From an uncultured Chloroflexota bacterium (GTDB taxonomy: Bacteria; Chloroflexota; Limnocylindria; Limnocylindrales; Limnocylindraceae), in NCBI GenBank assembly GCA_903847005.1, contig CAINCM010000084.1:1-5667 (forward strand): 5,667 nt of DNA, written 5' to 3'. The position numbers and the translations under genes are program-made. Below are positions 1 to 5,667 of this stretch, piece after piece (position 1 is the stretch's first letter; each line of letters starts with the position of its first letter). Below the pieces are notes generated by a model that searched no databases, was not told the DNA's origin, and worked only from the letters and a program-made list of their open reading frames with translations.

Positions 1-679
1 CGACGAAGCTGGCGGGAATCGCCCAGACGAGTGGCGAGTCGAGCCAGGAGAGCGCAGTCAACGATCCGACGACCGTCGCACAGATGAGGCCGCCAAACAG
101 ACCCTCGACACTCTTGCGCGGTGAGATGAGCGGGGCGAGCTTTCGTTGGCCGAAACGTCGTCCGATCAGATAGGCACCCGTGTCTGCGCTCCAGACGACT
201 GCAAGCAACCATCCGATCCATGGTGAGAGCGTGAGATCGCCGAGAAGCCCGAACAGCGGAAGGAGAAGAAGTGGCGAGAGCCAGATCGAAGTGGCAACCG
301 TCCCGAACAGGGAGCGAGCATACGGCCGGAGGCTCCCGCGCCTGTCTCGGAGCGCGCGGGAGAGTTGGACACCGATGAAGGCGAGCAGCGTCACCACCCA
401 GAAGGCGATGGCGGGGACCACGCCTGCGAACACCGCTGTGACGAGCGGAACGACAAGGAGTGCCGCGCTCCATGGCGCCGAGGCCCCGCCGCTGATGGCG
501 CCGACGATCGGCGCACCTTCGCGTGCGGCGAGTAGGATCAAGAGCGCGGTCAGCGGAATCGTCCCGTACGGCCAGATGAGAACGCCGCCTGCAACCGGAA
601 GGATCAGAAGAGCGCCGATCGCGCGCGCTGCAACGCCGCTCCCCACCCTCCCTTTCGACTTCCTCGTTGTCGCTCTCAT
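1..679 (-). CDS. cdsA: Phosphatidate cytidylyltransferase (CDP-diglyceride synthase), 3' end cut off by the window
   Basis: CdsA is an integral membrane enzyme that makes CDP-diacylglycerol from phosphatidate and CTP, the precursor of bacterial phospholipids. The frame opens at ATG 679-677 and stays open to the left edge, giving 226 residues with no stop. The protein is very hydrophobic, with likely membrane segments near residues 17-36, 40-55, 70-100, 128-147 and 153-165, separated by Arg-rich loops (for example 107-121). The motif WSADTGAYLIGRRFG at 163-177, followed by SPRKSVEG at 186-193, matches the DTGAY and SPxKxxEG motifs typical of CdsA. The C-terminal family signature with its metal-binding Asp residues would lie beyond the window, so activity cannot be judged. 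The ATG overlaps the uppS stop in ATGA and has only a weak GGA upstream, so translation is probably coupled to uppS. The pairing uppS-cdsA is common in bacteria and supports the call. Confidence 0.93.
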   Translation of the reverse strand, partial: MRATTRKSKGRVGSGVAARAIGALLILPVAGGVLIWPYGTIPLTALLILLAAREGAPIVGAISGGASAPWSAALLVVPLVTAVFAGVVPAIAFWVVTLLAFIGVQLSRALRDRRGSLRPYARSLFGTVATSIWLSPLLLLPLFGLLGDLTLSPWIGWLLAVVWSADTGAYLIGRRFGQRKLAPLISPRKSVEGLFGGLICATVVGSLTALSWLDSPLVWAIPASFV

Positions 680-1425
680 CGTCCGAAGCGTCGTGTGCGG
701 GCGGCATAGGCACGCATCGCCGACTCGAGGTCGGCGCCGCTGAAGTCTGGCCAGAGTCCAGGCCAGGTCACCAGTTCGGTGTATGCCGTCTGCCAAAGGA
801 GAAAGTTCGACAGTCGTTCCTCGCCGCCGGTTCGAATGAGCAGATCTGGATCCGGGACTCCGGCGGTATAGAGCGCGCCGCTGATCACCTCTTCGTCCAC
901 CTTTTCCGGACCGATGCCGGAGCGAACGATGGAGCGAACGGCGTCGACAAGCTCCGTTCTTCCACCGTAGTTGAAGGCCACATGCAGCTTCATCCCGCTC
1001 CCGGCAGCCGTCGCGTCGCAGGCACGTCGAATCCGCTGCGCGGCCTCGTCTGGTAGTTCGTCCAGTCGACCGAGGAAATCGACCGCGATTCCGTTGTTCA
1101 CCAGCGTCGTCGTCTCCCTCTCGATCGTTTGAGCGAGCAGCGCAAAGAGCTGGTTGACTTCGCGGTCATCGCGTCCCCAGTTCTCGCGACTGAAAGCGTA
1201 GACCGTGAGGTGGGAGATGCCGAGTTCCGCCGCGCGGGTGATGACACCCCTCAGCGTCTCTGTCCCGGCTGTGTGTCCGTCGAGCTCGTCGCGGCCCTGT
1301 GCGCGGGCCCAGCGCCGGTTTCCGTCCATGATGATCGCGACATGCCGCGGCAAGCCCTGTGCCGCTGGTCCGCGGTGGACAAGCGGAGGAGCGTCAACCG
1401 GACGATCGACGCTGGGCTCGGTCAA
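676..1425 (-). CDS. uppS: Isoprenyl transferase (undecaprenyl diphosphate synthase, cis-prenyltransferase)
   Basis: This cytosolic, membrane-associated enzyme condenses isopentenyl diphosphate units in cis onto farnesyl diphosphate, giving the C55 carrier lipid for peptidoglycan and other envelope polymers. The 249 residues hold the full family pattern: HVAIIMDGNRRWAR at 28-41 with catalytic Asp34, then LTVYAFSRENW, FNYGGR, and RTGGEERLSNFLLWQ at 198-212. Arg198, Arg204 and Glu217 fall at the spacing of E. coli Arg194, Arg200 and Glu213 (substrate and Mg binding). The protein ends in the usual RRFG. The start is a TTG at 1425-1423 that overlaps the frr stop as TTGA, with GAGG 10 bases upstream. 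A second TTG at codon 25, just before the conserved domain, is an alternative and would remove an unconserved Pro-rich leader. The exact chain length of the product cannot be read from the sequence. Confidence 0.96.
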   Translation of the reverse strand: MTEPSVDRPVDAPPLVHRGPAAQGLPRHVAIIMDGNRRWARAQGRDELDGHTAGTETLRGVITRAAELGISHLTVYAFSRENWGRDDREVNQLFALLAQTIERETTTLVNNGIAVDFLGRLDELPDEAAQRIRRACDATAAGSGMKLHVAFNYGGRTELVDAVRSIVRSGIGPEKVDEEVISGALYTAGVPDPDLLIRTGGEERLSNFLLWQTAYTELVTWPGLWPDFSGADLESAMRAYAARTRRFGR

Positions 1426-1967
1426 CCTTCCAGAACCTCGCGTTCCTTCGAGGCCGCCATGCGATCGATCTCTGCGATCTTGGCGTCGGTCGCCTTCTGC
1501 AGCGATTCGAGCCTCCTTCGAGCGTCGTCCTCCCCGATCTCCTTGCCCTTCTCGAGCTTCTTGATCGCCTCCTGCTCATCGCGACGAGCGTTGCGGATCT
1601 CGATCCGAGCCTCTTCGGTCCGCTTTCCCATCTGCTTCACAAGATCCTTGCGACGCTCTTCGGTCATCGAGGGAACGCGGAGGCGAATGATGTTGCCATC
1701 CACCGCAGGCGTCATGCCGAGTTGGGCGTTGTTGAGGGCCTTTTCGATCGCTGGGATCGCTGTCGGATCCCAGGGCTGCACGACCAGGAGGGTGCTCTCA
1801 GGGACGCTGATGCCTGCCATCTGAACAAGCGGCGTCTTTGCTCCATAGTGGTCGACCGTGATGTGCTCGACGAGTGACGCACTCGCACGGCCGGTTCGGA
1901 ATCCGCCGAGATCCTTGCGAAACGCCTCGACCGCTCGGTTCATCCGCTCGTCCACGCTCGCGCTCAT
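1422..1967 (-). CDS. frr: Ribosome recycling factor (RRF)
   Basis: RRF works with EF-G to split the post-termination ribosome so that it can be reused. The 181 residues are close to the usual length of about 185, and the whole chain follows the family. It has FRTGRAS at 23-29, then the hinge-flanked beta domain with [10 protein letters not shown] (38-47), VPESTL (55-60) and QPWD (64-67). The helical bundle then returns with [10 protein letters not shown] (98-107), the Arg-rich [10 protein letters not shown] at 121-130 that corresponds to the functionally important arginine region of RRF, and GEDDAR near 145-150. The long third helix is rich in Lys and Glu, as expected. The ATG at 1967-1965 overlaps the pyrH stop in ATGA and has the best ribosome binding site of the window (AAGGAGG, 7 bases upstream). 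Its own stop overlaps the TTG start of uppS. Nothing in the sequence is unusual for the family. Confidence 0.98.
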   Translation of the reverse strand: MSASVDERMNRAVEAFRKDLGGFRTGRASASLVEHITVDHYGAKTPLVQMAGISVPESTLLVVQPWDPTAIPAIEKALNNAQLGMTPAVDGNIIRLRVPSMTEERRKDLVKQMGKRTEEARIEIRNARRDEQEAIKKLEKGKEIGEDDARRRLESLQKATDAKIAEIDRMAASKEREVLEG

Positions 1968-2698
1968 CGTGTTCCCTCCTTCGAGATCATCGTGCCGACC
2001 TCCTCGCCGCGTACCGCCTTCAGGACGTTCTCACGAGCATCCAGATCGAAGACGACGATGGGAAGGTTGTTCTCCATGCAGAGCGAAACTGCCGCCGCAT
2101 CGAGCACCTTCAGGCCATCGACGAGCACCCGCCCGTAGCTGATCGCAGGGATGCGAACCGCATCGGCATGGAGGTGGGGATCCTTGTCGTACACCCCATC
2201 CACCTTGGTCGCCTTCAGCATGACTTGGGCCCCGATCTCCACCGCGCGGAGCGCTGCCGCTGTGTCGGTCGTGAAGTACGGATTCCCGGTTCCCGCAACA
2301 AAGACGACGACACGACCCTTCTCGATGTGGCGGATCGCGCGCCGCCGAATGTAGGGCTCGGCAACCTCGTTCATCTCGATCGCAGTCATGACGCGAGTCT
2401 CGACACCGGCCCGCTCCAGGCCATCCTGGAGCGCAAGGCCGTTCATCACGGTGGCAAGCATCCCGATGTGGTCAGCGGTGGCACGCTCCATTCCAGTCGT
2501 GCTGGACGCGGTCATGCCACGGAAGATGTTGCCGCCCCCTACCACGATGCCGACTTCGACACCGAGTGCGCGCACGCCCTTCACCTGCTCTGCGACGTAT
2601 GAGAGCACGTTCGGATCAACGCCGTACTGCTGGCTTCCGAGGAGTGCCTCTCCAGAGAGCTTCAGGAGAATGCGGGAGTAGCGCGGCGTTGTCGTCAT
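1964..2698 (-). CDS. pyrH: Uridylate kinase (UMP kinase)
   Basis: PyrH phosphorylates UMP to UDP with ATP, a step feeding all pyrimidine nucleotides. It belongs to the amino acid kinase fold and usually acts as a hexamer in the cytosol. The 244 residues show the family blocks in order: LLKLSGEAL at 11-19 with Lys13, GGGNIFRG at 54-61 (phosphate binding, Arg60), Asp76 in [22 protein letters not shown] at 136-145 (UMP binding), and [13 protein letters not shown] at 162-174 (ATP site). The frame is open in-phase further upstream to 2797, but those 33 codons overlap tsf and lack family similarity. The ATG at 2698-2696 puts the first beta strand at the normal place. It has no clear Shine-Dalgarno sequence, unlike frr, tsf and rpsB; 31 bases separate it from the tsf stop. 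The 3' end overlaps frr by four bases. Confidence 0.97.
   Translation of the reverse strand: MTTTPRYSRILLKLSGEALLGSQQYGVDPNVLSYVAEQVKGVRALGVEVGIVVGGGNIFRGMTASSTTGMERATADHIGMLATVMNGLALQDGLERAGVETRVMTAIEMNEVAEPYIRRRAIRHIEKGRVVVFVAGTGNPYFTTDTAAALRAVEIGAQVMLKATKVDGVYDKDPHLHADAVRIPAISYGRVLVDGLKVLDAAAVSLCMENNLPIVVFDLDARENVLKAVRGEEVGTMISKEGTR
1975..1981 (-). promoter_or_regulatory. Ribosome binding site of frr inside the end of pyrH
   Basis: AAGGAGG lies seven bases before the frr ATG and is part of the last pyrH codons (Lys-Glu-Gly). It is close to the full consensus. frr can therefore load its own ribosomes in addition to those coupled from pyrH through the ATGA overlap. Confidence 0.8.
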
Positions 2699-2729
2699 GG
2701 CCGTGCCACGCGGCTCGCCATCGCGAGAC

Positions 2730-3326
2730 TCAGAGCTCCTCGCCGAGCGCGTAGCGTACGAATCGGCGCACCCGGATGTTCTCGCCAATCGTTGCAATCG
2801 CGTTGGTGATGAGCTGGGCTACCGTCTCCTCGCCATCCCGGAACGGTTGATCGAGGAGGCATACCTCTTGGAACCACTTCTTCAGCTGGCCCTCTACGAT
2901 CTGCGCGCGAACCGCCTCTGGCTTCTTTGCCAGCGCCTCGTCCGCCTCGAGTTCGGCACGCTTGGCGGCGAGGACTCCAGCCGGAATGTGGTCCTGGCTG
3001 ACGTAGAGGGGGCTGAGCCCTGCAATCTGCATGCCGATCTCTTTCACAAGCTTCTGGAACTGCTCGTTCCGCGCAACGAAGTCTGTTTCGCAGTTCACTT
3101 CGAGCAAGACGCCGACGCGTCCGCCCGTGTGGATGTACGAGGAGACGAGTCCTTCACGCGCGTCACGTCCCGCCTTCTTCGCCGCCGCAGCGAGTCCCGC
3201 CTCACGGAGCGCGGCGACCGCCTTCTCAACGTCGCCGTTCGCCTCCTCAAGCGCCCGCTTGCAATCCATGAAGCCGGCGCCGGTTCGCTCTCGTAGATCT
3301 TTGACCGCCTCTGCACTGATCGCCAT
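2730..3326 (-). CDS. tsf: Translation elongation factor Ts, short form
   Basis: EF-Ts is the guanine nucleotide exchange factor that recharges EF-Tu from its GDP form. The N-terminal UBA-like domain (residues 1-50) has [19 protein letters not shown], the standard opening. TDFVARN at 81-87 is the conserved motif that inserts next to the EF-Tu nucleotide site. LLDQPFRD at 157-164 and [12 protein letters not shown] at 181-192 close the core. At 198 residues it is the compact version with a single core subdomain, as in Thermus-type EF-Ts, and not the version of about 280 residues seen in E. coli. This is a normal family variant and does not look like a truncation. The ATG at 3326-3324 is preceded by a good AGGAG with 6 bases of spacing. 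It lies 26 bases downstream of rpsB, the almost universal rpsB-tsf pair, so the two are expected to be co-transcribed. Confidence 0.98.
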   Translation of the reverse strand: MAISAEAVKDLRERTGAGFMDCKRALEEANGDVEKAVAALREAGLAAAAKKAGRDAREGLVSSYIHTGGRVGVLLEVNCETDFVARNEQFQKLVKEIGMQIAGLSPLYVSQDHIPAGVLAAKRAELEADEALAKKPEAVRAQIVEGQLKKWFQEVCLLDQPFRDGEETVAQLITNAIATIGENIRVRRFVRYALGEEL

Positions 3327-3352
3327 CTCGCTCTCCTCTTCCTGGTGTTGCG

Positions 3353-4228
3353 TTATGCGCTTGGTGCGCTCTCGTCTCGAGCCGGCGAAGAGGCTGGCTC
3401 CTCATCAGGAGAGAAGCTCAGCGTTCCTGCCGCACTCAGCGCGGCAACCAGATCGTCCTGCACATCTGATGCTGCTTGGCTCTCCGGGGCCGCTGCTGCC
3501 GCGGCCGCAGCCTCCTGTGCTTCGAGTTCGGGTAGTCGTGCCGCACGCTCTGCAGCACCTTCGATCACAGCGTCGGCTACCGCCTTGCAGATCAGCTTGA
3601 TGCACTTGATCGCGTCGTCGTTCACAGGGATCGGATACTGCAGCTGGTCTGGGTCGACATTCGTGTCTGCGGTGCCAACGACCGGGATGCCGAGCTTGTT
3701 CGCTTCGACGGCGGCGAGCGTTTCGCGGCTTGGGTCGATCACGAAGACCATGCCTGGGGCACGGCGCATGCGCCGCATGCCACCGAGCACGCCGCGAAGC
3801 TTCTCGAGCTTGTCGCGAAGCTTGGCAGCCTCCTTCTTGGACATCATCTCGAACTCGCCCGCCCCTTCACGGGCTTCGAGCTGCTCGAGAAGCGTCAGTC
3901 GCTTGCGAATGGTGGTGAAGTTCGTGAGCATGCCGCCGAGCCAGCGCTTGACAACATACGGTTGTCCGGCTCGCGTCGCCTCTTCGAGGATCGGCGCCTG
4001 GGCCTGCTTCTTCGTTCCCACAAAGAGGATCGTCTCGCCGTTCGCGGCCGCCTCGCGAACCGCGACGAGTGCGGCTTCGAGGTGCTTCGCGCTCTTGGCA
4101 AGGTCAAGGATGTGGATCCCGTTGCGCTGGGCGTAGATGAAAGGCGCCATCTTCGGATTCCAACGCCGGGTCTGATGCCCGAAGTGGGCGCCGACCTCCA
4201 GAAGTTCGCGCATCGTAACTGCGGCCAT
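3353..4228 (-). CDS. rpsB: Small ribosomal subunit protein S2 with an Ala-rich acidic C-terminal tail
   Basis: S2 is a late-assembling protein of the 30S subunit that sits between head and body and is needed for S1 binding where S1 exists. Family blocks are intact: [20 protein letters not shown] at 6-25, GTKKQAQ at 71-77, [16 protein letters not shown] at 95-110, VIDPSRE, and a C-terminal block [15 protein letters not shown] followed by [10 protein letters not shown]. The core ends near residue 235. About 56 further residues follow, with a run of eight Ala and then Ser, Pro, Asp and Glu, giving 291 residues against the usual 230-260. The frame is open upstream to 4399, but that part overlaps yraN. 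The ATG at 4228-4226 has GAGGAG four bases upstream and gives the typical start [10 protein letters not shown]. The stop is TAA at 3355-3353. Confidence 0.97.
   Translation of the reverse strand: MAAVTMRELLEVGAHFGHQTRRWNPKMAPFIYAQRNGIHILDLAKSAKHLEAALVAVREAAANGETILFVGTKKQAQAPILEEATRAGQPYVVKRWLGGMLTNFTTIRKRLTLLEQLEAREGAGEFEMMSKKEAAKLRDKLEKLRGVLGGMRRMRRAPGMVFVIDPSRETLAAVEANKLGIPVVGTADTNVDPDQLQYPIPVNDDAIKCIKLICKAVADAVIEGAAERAARLPELEAQEAAAAAAAAPESQAASDVQDDLVAALSAAGTLSFSPDEEPASSPARDESAPSA
3356..3523 (-). other. Disordered Ala/Ser/Asp/Glu-rich tail coding part of rpsB
   Basis: This is the section of rpsB coding for residues 236-291. It begins with a Glu-Ala-Gln-Glu segment and eight consecutive Ala codons that mix GCT, GCG, GCC and GCA, so it is not a simple DNA repeat. 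It continues with a low-complexity Ser/Pro/Asp/Glu sequence ending in SAPSA. The stretch [17 protein letters not shown] could form one short amphipathic helix. The rest should be disordered. Its function is unknown. Confidence 0.75.
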
Positions 4229-4325
4229 AGTTCTCCTCAACACGGTTATGCCACCGCGGGACGCCATCGCGACCCCGAGGGGCCACCGTTGCGAGGCGAC
4301 ATGCTCCGCGTGCGTATTCCCTGAC
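4229..4325 (-). other. Spacer and leader upstream of rpsB, the longest non-coding gap
   Basis: These 97 bases separate the TAG of yraN from the ATG of rpsB and are the only place in the window with room for a promoter or an mRNA leader. I could not find a convincing -35/-10 pair; CATAAC near 4245 resembles a -10 box but has no -35 partner. A small GC-rich hairpin (five pairs with one G-U, loop CUCG) can form at 4271-4284, but it is not followed by a T-run, so it is not an intrinsic terminator. rpsB leaders bind S2 for feedback control in some bacteria; whether this one does is unknown. Confidence 0.35.
4233..4238 (-). promoter_or_regulatory. Ribosome binding site of rpsB
   Basis: The bases GAGGAG lie four bases before ATG 4228. 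They decide the rpsB start against the in-frame extension that runs up to 4399 through the spacer and into yraN. Confidence 0.75.
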
Positions 4326-4820
4326 CTAGGCCAAGGGCCCCCGATTCGGGTGCCGCGCGATCTTACCATCCTCATCCCACCTCGTCCCCCGCTCGGCAAC
4401 CCCCCGAAGGAGGCGCAAGCGGCGTGCGCCAGGCGCTCCGGCGACGATCAGCAGGTCGACTCGCCGCAGCCCGACGATCGCATCCCGATGTCGGCGCAGC
4501 GCGGCGTGCTTCCGATGGCCGAGGATCTCCAATGGGGTAGCTTCGCCGATGCTGCGGCGTGCTCGCACCTCAACCGACACGAGTGCGCCGGCCTCGTCGC
4601 GCGCGAGGATGTCGATCTCGAGCCCGTCAACGCGGAGATTGCGCGCAAGGATCTGCCACCCTGCGTCCGTCAGCGCAGCCGCCGCTTCGCCCTCCGCCGC
4701 TGCGCCGATAGCGACGCGATCACGTCCCACTGCACGAGTGTGCCCGACCGCACGTATCGGCAACGTTCCGTTTCTAGCGGCCACCCTCCGCTCTCGAGAT
4801 TCGATCGGCGACCGGTGCAT
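4326..4820 (-). CDS. yraN: YraN / UPF0102 family protein (endonuclease-like fold), start uncertain
   Basis: YraN proteins are small and widespread, with a fold of the PD-(D/E)XK nuclease and Holliday junction resolvase type; their cellular role is poorly defined. The family pattern starts near residue 38 (IGAAAEGEAAAAL) and continues with GWQILARNLR at 54-63, GLEIDILARD at 66-75 and VSVEVRARRS at 81-90, followed by a Lys/Arg-rich helix with HRKHAALRR. Asp70 and Glu84 match the acidic residues of the nuclease-like site. The usual Lys two residues after Glu84 is Arg86 here. The coordinates use the outermost ATG (4820), which overlaps rnhB by 47 bases and has only a weak GGCGG upstream. GTG at 4784 and GTG at 4730 are alternatives; the latter would give 134 residues, nearer the usual 115-130, and would clear rnhB. 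The location between rnhB and rpsB fits a common arrangement in which rnhB and yraN are neighbours. Confidence 0.85.
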   Translation of the reverse strand: MHRSPIESRERRVAARNGTLPIRAVGHTRAVGRDRVAIGAAAEGEAAAALTDAGWQILARNLRVDGLEIDILARDEAGALVSVEVRARRSIGEATPLEILGHRKHAALRRHRDAIVGLRRVDLLIVAGAPGARRLRLLRGVAERGTRWDEDGKIARHPNRGPLA

Positions 4821-5448
4821 ACGTCCGCCGATGATGTGGCGTCACGCCGAGCCGATCGAGAGCGGCAATGTGGGCGGGCGCCGGATAGCCCGCATTCGAG
4901 GCCCACCCGTACCCTGGGTATCGCCGATCGAGCTGTCGCATCAGTCGATCGCGAAGCACCTTGGCCACGATGGAGGCACACGCGATGGAATAGACGCTCG
5001 CATCACCCTTGACCACTGTCTCGTGCGCGCCGATCAGATCGTTCAACTCGCGCGCTGGTGCACCATCCACGAGCGCAAACTCTACGGGTCGTCCGTGGCG
5101 CCGCTCGAGAGCGCGCACGGCGCGTTGCATTGCAAGATGTGATGCGGCTCGTGGATTCAGGCGCTCCACTTCTCGCGCCGATGCGGCACCGATGCCCCAT
5201 GCGACCGCTGCCCTCCGAATGATGGGATCCAGCTGTTCACGCTGCCTCCGCGACAGCGTCTTGGAATCTCGCACACCCTCGATGAGATCGCCTTCGGGCA
5301 TGAGGATTGCACATGCAACAACGGGTCCCGCAAGCGGCGCCAGACCAACCTCGTCGATGCCGATCACGGCACGCTCTGGGGATCCGTGTTCGCGCTCTCG
5401 TTCACGTGTCGTTGTTCCGCGGCCACTGATTGGCCGGGAGGAGGTCAC
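4774..5448 (-). CDS. rnhB: Ribonuclease HII
   Basis: RNase HII cuts the RNA strand of RNA-DNA hybrids and starts removal of single ribonucleotides misplaced in DNA. The 224 residues contain the four acidic active-site residues: Asp32 and Glu33 in GIDEVG, Asp128 in LVDG and Asp149 in KGDASVYSIACASIVAK. DSKTLSRRQRE at 61-71, RD at 166-167, YPGYGWAS at 177-184 and HHRRTYAPV at 205-213 also match the family. Two signature sites differ: the GRG after Asp-Glu is GLA (35-37), and the usual HKGYG segment reads NAGYP (185-189). The first 26 residues are a charged, unconserved extension with an RERERE stretch. The start is GTG 5448-5446, which overlaps the previous stop as GTGA, with GGAG 11 bases upstream. 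A GTG at codon 28 could give a minimal form, so the start is less sure than the gene. Confidence 0.94.
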   Translation of the reverse strand: MTSSRPISGRGTTTREREREHGSPERAVIGIDEVGLAPLAGPVVACAILMPEGDLIEGVRDSKTLSRRQREQLDPIIRRAAVAWGIGAASAREVERLNPRAASHLAMQRAVRALERRHGRPVEFALVDGAPARELNDLIGAHETVVKGDASVYSIACASIVAKVLRDRLMRQLDRRYPGYGWASNAGYPAPAHIAALDRLGVTPHHRRTYAPVADRISRAEGGR

Positions 5449-5667
5449 GCCTTCGACTGCTCCGAATCGTCTGCTGAGGCTTCCACCGGCGCTGCGTCTG
5501 GGATCGCACCGTCGCTCGGTGCGCTCTCGTCGACCGAAGGGTCACCTGCTGCTGCTGCAGGATCTGCACTTGTCGCCGAATCCTCGGCGATCGACAACGC
5601 AGGCTCTTCGACAGGCGTCTCGGCGACGGCAACAGGGGCATCGGCGACGACCGCCTCATCCACGGGC
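5445..5667 (-). CDS. C-terminal tail of an unidentified protein, possibly ribosomal protein L19; 5' end outside the window
   Basis: The frame enters at the right edge and stops at TGA 5447-5445, which overlaps the rnhB GTG. The visible residues (about 73) are almost only Ala, Asp, Glu, Ser, Pro and Val, strongly acidic, with a single Lys near the end (EQSKA). They should be disordered. No domain is visible, so the protein cannot be named from sequence. A GTG at 5663-5661 is in frame, but with a Pro codon before it and no ribosome binding site visible in the few upstream bases it is more likely an internal Val. In many bacteria rplS lies just upstream of rnhB, so an L19 with an acidic extension is the best guess from context. 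It resembles the tail of S2 in the same operon. Confidence 0.6.
   Translation of the reverse strand, partial: PVDEAVVADAPVAVAETPVEEPALSIAEDSATSADPAAAAGDPSVDESAPSDGAIPDAAPVEASADDSEQSKA

Noticed and set aside
180..743. Plus-strand open frame of 187 codons in the region of cdsA
   Set aside because: The minus strand here codes for a clear CdsA with membrane segments and DTGAY; the plus frame is low-complexity Arg/Ser/Thr/Pro.
1129..2602. Several overlapping plus-strand frames opposite uppS, frr and pyrH (for example 1129-1824 and 1874-2602)
   Set aside because: All are antisense to conserved genes, lack family motifs and lack good ribosome binding sites.
2699..2797. In-frame upstream extension of pyrH by 33 codons
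   Set aside because: It overlaps the conserved end of EF-Ts and has no similarity to UMP kinases.
3480..3525. Possible trinucleotide repeat in the Ala run of rpsB
   Set aside because: The eight Ala codons use four different third bases, so there is no tandem DNA repeat, only a protein-level run.
3345..4136. Long plus-strand open frame of 263 codons opposite rpsB
   Set aside because: It is Ser/Ala/Arg-rich with no recognisable domain and lies antisense to a well-conserved S2 gene. GC-rich codon bias on the other strand explains it.
4271..4284. GC-rich hairpin before rpsB as a transcription terminator
   Set aside because: The stem is only five pairs and no T-run follows on the minus strand.
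4229..4399. In-frame upstream extension of rpsB by 57 codons
   Set aside because: It would run through the spacer and overlap yraN, and S2 proteins start at the [10 protein letters not shown] position, which has its own GAGGAG.
4248..5012. Plus-strand open frame of 254 codons opposite yraN and rnhB
   Set aside because: It crosses the spacer and two recognised genes on the other strand and shows no family motif.
1..5667. A novel defence, mobile or biosynthetic system
   Set aside because: Every gene with enough sequence to judge belongs to a known housekeeping family in a common order, and no foreign-looking segment was found.

Overview
The window is a stretch of bacterial housekeeping genes, all on the minus strand, so transcription runs from the right edge to the left edge. 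In that direction the order is: the C-terminal tail of an unidentified protein (possibly ribosomal protein L19), rnhB, yraN, rpsB, tsf, pyrH, frr, uppS and the first 226 codons of cdsA. No RNA gene, mobile element, CRISPR array, tandem repeat or convincing terminator was found. The only spacer longer than about 35 bases is the 97 bases in front of rpsB.

The sequence is GC-rich (about 60%) and uses GTG and TTG as well as ATG starts. EF-Ts is the short form of about 200 residues, and S2 carries an Ala-rich acidic tail. The core rpsB-tsf-pyrH-frr-uppS-cdsA is widespread in bacteria. Together with rnhB-yraN directly upstream and the short EF-Ts, it suggests a high-GC, non-proteobacterial lineage such as Chloroflexota or a relative. 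That placement is an inference of low confidence from gene order and protein form, with no database comparison.

Right part (4326-5667): the tail of the upstream gene, RNase HII (removes ribonucleotides from DNA) and a YraN/UPF0102 nuclease-fold protein. Middle part (1422-4228): ribosomal protein S2, elongation factor Ts, UMP kinase and ribosome recycling factor, which serve translation and pyrimidine nucleotide supply. Left part (1-1425): undecaprenyl diphosphate synthase, which makes the lipid carrier for cell wall synthesis, and CDP-diglyceride synthase, which makes the phospholipid precursor.

Four of the seven junctions between neighbouring genes are four-base stop/start overlaps (GTGA or ATGA or TTGA), which indicates one tightly packed, translationally coupled operon. 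I found no undescribed system. The points worth a second look are small: altered signature motifs in RNase HII and YraN, disordered acidic tails on S2 and on the upstream protein, a mini-ORF touching the pyrH start, and a strong excess of GATC.
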